Shown here: piece after piece, positions 50,806 to 51,577 of the stretch
How the letters are laid out: every line of letters starts with the position of its first letter
Position numbering within the stretch: position 1 is the stretch's first letter
Assembly: GCF_900108035.1 (NCBI RefSeq)
Contig: NZ_FNVS01000023.1
Location: forward strand, 1 to 51,577
Reading direction: 5' to 3'
Source of the DNA: Parabacteroides chinchillae
GTDB lineage: Bacteria; Bacteroidota; Bacteroidia; Bacteroidales; Tannerellaceae
Length of the DNA: 51,577 bases
Notes under the pieces: model-generated
Seen by the model: the letters and a program-made list of their open reading frames with translations, nothing else
Told to the model about the DNA's origin: nothing
The model's database searches: none
Made by a program: the position numbers and the translations under genes

Positions 50806-51037
50806 GGCTATAGCCTGGTTTTAGTTACCGTCCGCTGAAGCGGACGGCCTAAAGTATGTTCTCTTTGTAGGCTTTAGCCTAAGTTCGGTTGCCGTCTACT
50901 TTAGTGGACGGATCAAGGGATGTACATTCCTGTTGGCTTTAGCCAAATTTCTTTCCGGTTGGGCTAAAGCCCTTGAAAGAGGATGGCTCTACTATCCGTC
51001 GGTTGAAACCGATGGCAATTGAAACCGGGCTAAAGCC
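50806..51037. repeat. Array of alternating palindromes (REP-like)
   Basis: Two palindrome types occur. Type A: GGCTATAGCC (50806-50815), TAGGCTTTAGCCTA (50868-50881), TTGGCTTTAGCCAA (50933-50946), GGGCTAAAGCCC (50961-50972), GGCTAAAGCC (51028-51037). Type B, 8-bp stems with four-base loops: 50828-50847 (CCGTCCGC/GCGGACGG, loop TGAA), 50892-50911 (CCGTCTAC/GTGGACGG, loop TTTA), 50996-51015 (CCGTCGGT/ACCGATGG, loop TGAA). The type B copies share CCGTC at the left arm and change both arms together. This looks like a dispersed bacterial palindromic-repeat family. Confidence 0.8.
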
Positions 51038-51052
51038 ATTTCTATCCATTAA

Positions 51053-51577
51053 TCAGATATCCCGGACACAGCGAACAGAGAAGCTGCCGTTCGTGCTGCC
51101 CCAATTGAAATTGCCATCACTGAAGCGCAGTAGGCAGCGGCCAATGACAATACCACCGTAGACCGAACTACTCCAGTAGTACTTGCTGCCGAACGCAGCG
51201 AAGCCGGATATGGACTCTAGTTTAGCCTTATTCTGATACATGGCGAACAACTCGATCTGAGTAGGAATACGCCAACCACTACCGAGTTTAGTACATTCTG
51301 CCTTAGCTGCACCATTATCGTAACGATAAATACCTGAAGGCTGAGTCTTAGACACCTCGATGGAATAAGGAGTACTTATAGTAGCAGTAGAAGAAGTACC
51401 CTTATAATCAGAACCGGTTGTGCCTGTAACTGTACCACCATCGTAATTAAATGGAGGATAAGTAGTAAGGTCAGACTGTTTCGCCTTATAAGCATCGGCT
51501 ACGGACTGGTCGATGGTGACCTTATTTGGCGGTACTAATGTACCCCGCACACAGCGGATATAGTTGTTGTAGTTCGT
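51053..51577 (-). CDS. 3' part of a DUF1566/Lcl_C-like domain protein, possible retroelement target
   Basis: The reading frame is open to the right edge, so the gene starts outside the window. At least 174 residues are visible on the minus strand. The terminal domain has GSGWRIPTQIELFAMYQNK, YYWSSSVYG, LRFSDGN and SVRCVRD followed by a TGA, a DUF1566/FISUMP-type pattern. Just right of residue 1 of the visible part lies the end of a preceding similar domain (NYIRCVR), so domains are tandem. The two 36-base ends (51577-51542 and 51094-51059, read on the minus strand) differ almost only at adenines. This suggests the variable region of a diversity-generating retroelement; no reverse transcriptase is in the window. 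Confidence 0.75.
   Translation of the reverse strand, partial: TNYNNYIRCVRGTLVPPNKVTIDQSVADAYKAKQSDLTTYPPFNYDGGTVTGTTGSDYKGTSSTATISTPYSIEVSKTQPSGIYRYDNGAAKAECTKLGSGWRIPTQIELFAMYQNKAKLESISGFAAFGSKYYWSSSVYGGIVIGRCLLRFSDGNFNWGSTNGSFSVRCVRDI

Noticed and set aside
1-51577. tRNA, rRNA, prophage or transposase genes
   Set aside because: None was recognised on either strand. The palindromes at 50.8-51.0 kb were considered as an insertion-sequence remnant but contain no transposase-like frame.

Overview
The window looks like chromosomal DNA of a gut-type Bacteroidales, most probably a Parabacteroides or close relative. The evidence is a SusC/SusD pair with an ECF sigma factor and FecR anti-sigma, many Bacteroidetes-type lipoproteins and outer-membrane barrels, tandem DUF1080 domains, a signal-peptide-bearing bile-salt-hydrolase-like protein, and promoters of the Bacteroidetes form (-33 TTTG-like, about 20 bases, -7 TAnnTTTG) before many genes. 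The genus is an inference; no rRNA or tRNA gene was seen.

Layout. 1-9.8 kb: a surface lipoprotein, trmD, pheT-yebC, an outer-membrane protein, a 6-bladed beta-propeller protein, a YgbA-like gene, yaaA and a CAT-family acetyltransferase. 10-19.4 kb: an HU-like regulator behind a 22-bp-period repeat array, a bile-salt-hydrolase-like protein, then a trans-envelope signalling locus (ECF sigma, FecR, STN-bearing SusC, SusD) with a predicted antisense sRNA in front of susC, and a cysteine-rich exported protein. 19.7-26.5 kb: clpB, a DUF169 protein, an acidic small protein, an OmpA-like lipoprotein, a decayed endonuclease/exonuclease/phosphatase gene, a DUF4136 lipoprotein and a small barrel. 26.5-31.3 kb: a tight four-gene operon (nucleotidyltransferase, ATP-grasp, CDP-alcohol phosphotransferase, HAD) divergent from an outer-membrane barrel. 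31.3-36.5 kb: a second repeat array, the remnant of a sugar isomerase, and a Gfo/Idh/MocA oxidoreductase followed by a HEAT-DUF1080-DUF1080 protein. 36.5-50.8 kb: mostly housekeeping (upp, HU, murB and a metallo-hydrolase, nth, crcB, pheS, a CBS-domain exporter family protein, a Trk/Ktr potassium system, a xylulokinase-like kinase, mtgA, lipB, dus). 50.8 kb to the end: an array of palindromes and the 3' part of a DUF1566-like gene.

The most interesting points are: (1) the right-edge gene, where two domain copies differ almost only at adenines of AAC/TAC codons, as expected of a diversity-generating retroelement target; (2) the four-gene operon, whose enzymes together could make and attach a CDP-activated head group plus an ATP-dependent ligation, product unknown; (3) the sRNA predicted from a minus-strand promoter and terminator between fecR and susC; (4) three unrelated-sequence arrays that share a period of about 22 bp. 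Several gene remnants (EEP phosphatase, sugar isomerase) show ongoing gene loss.
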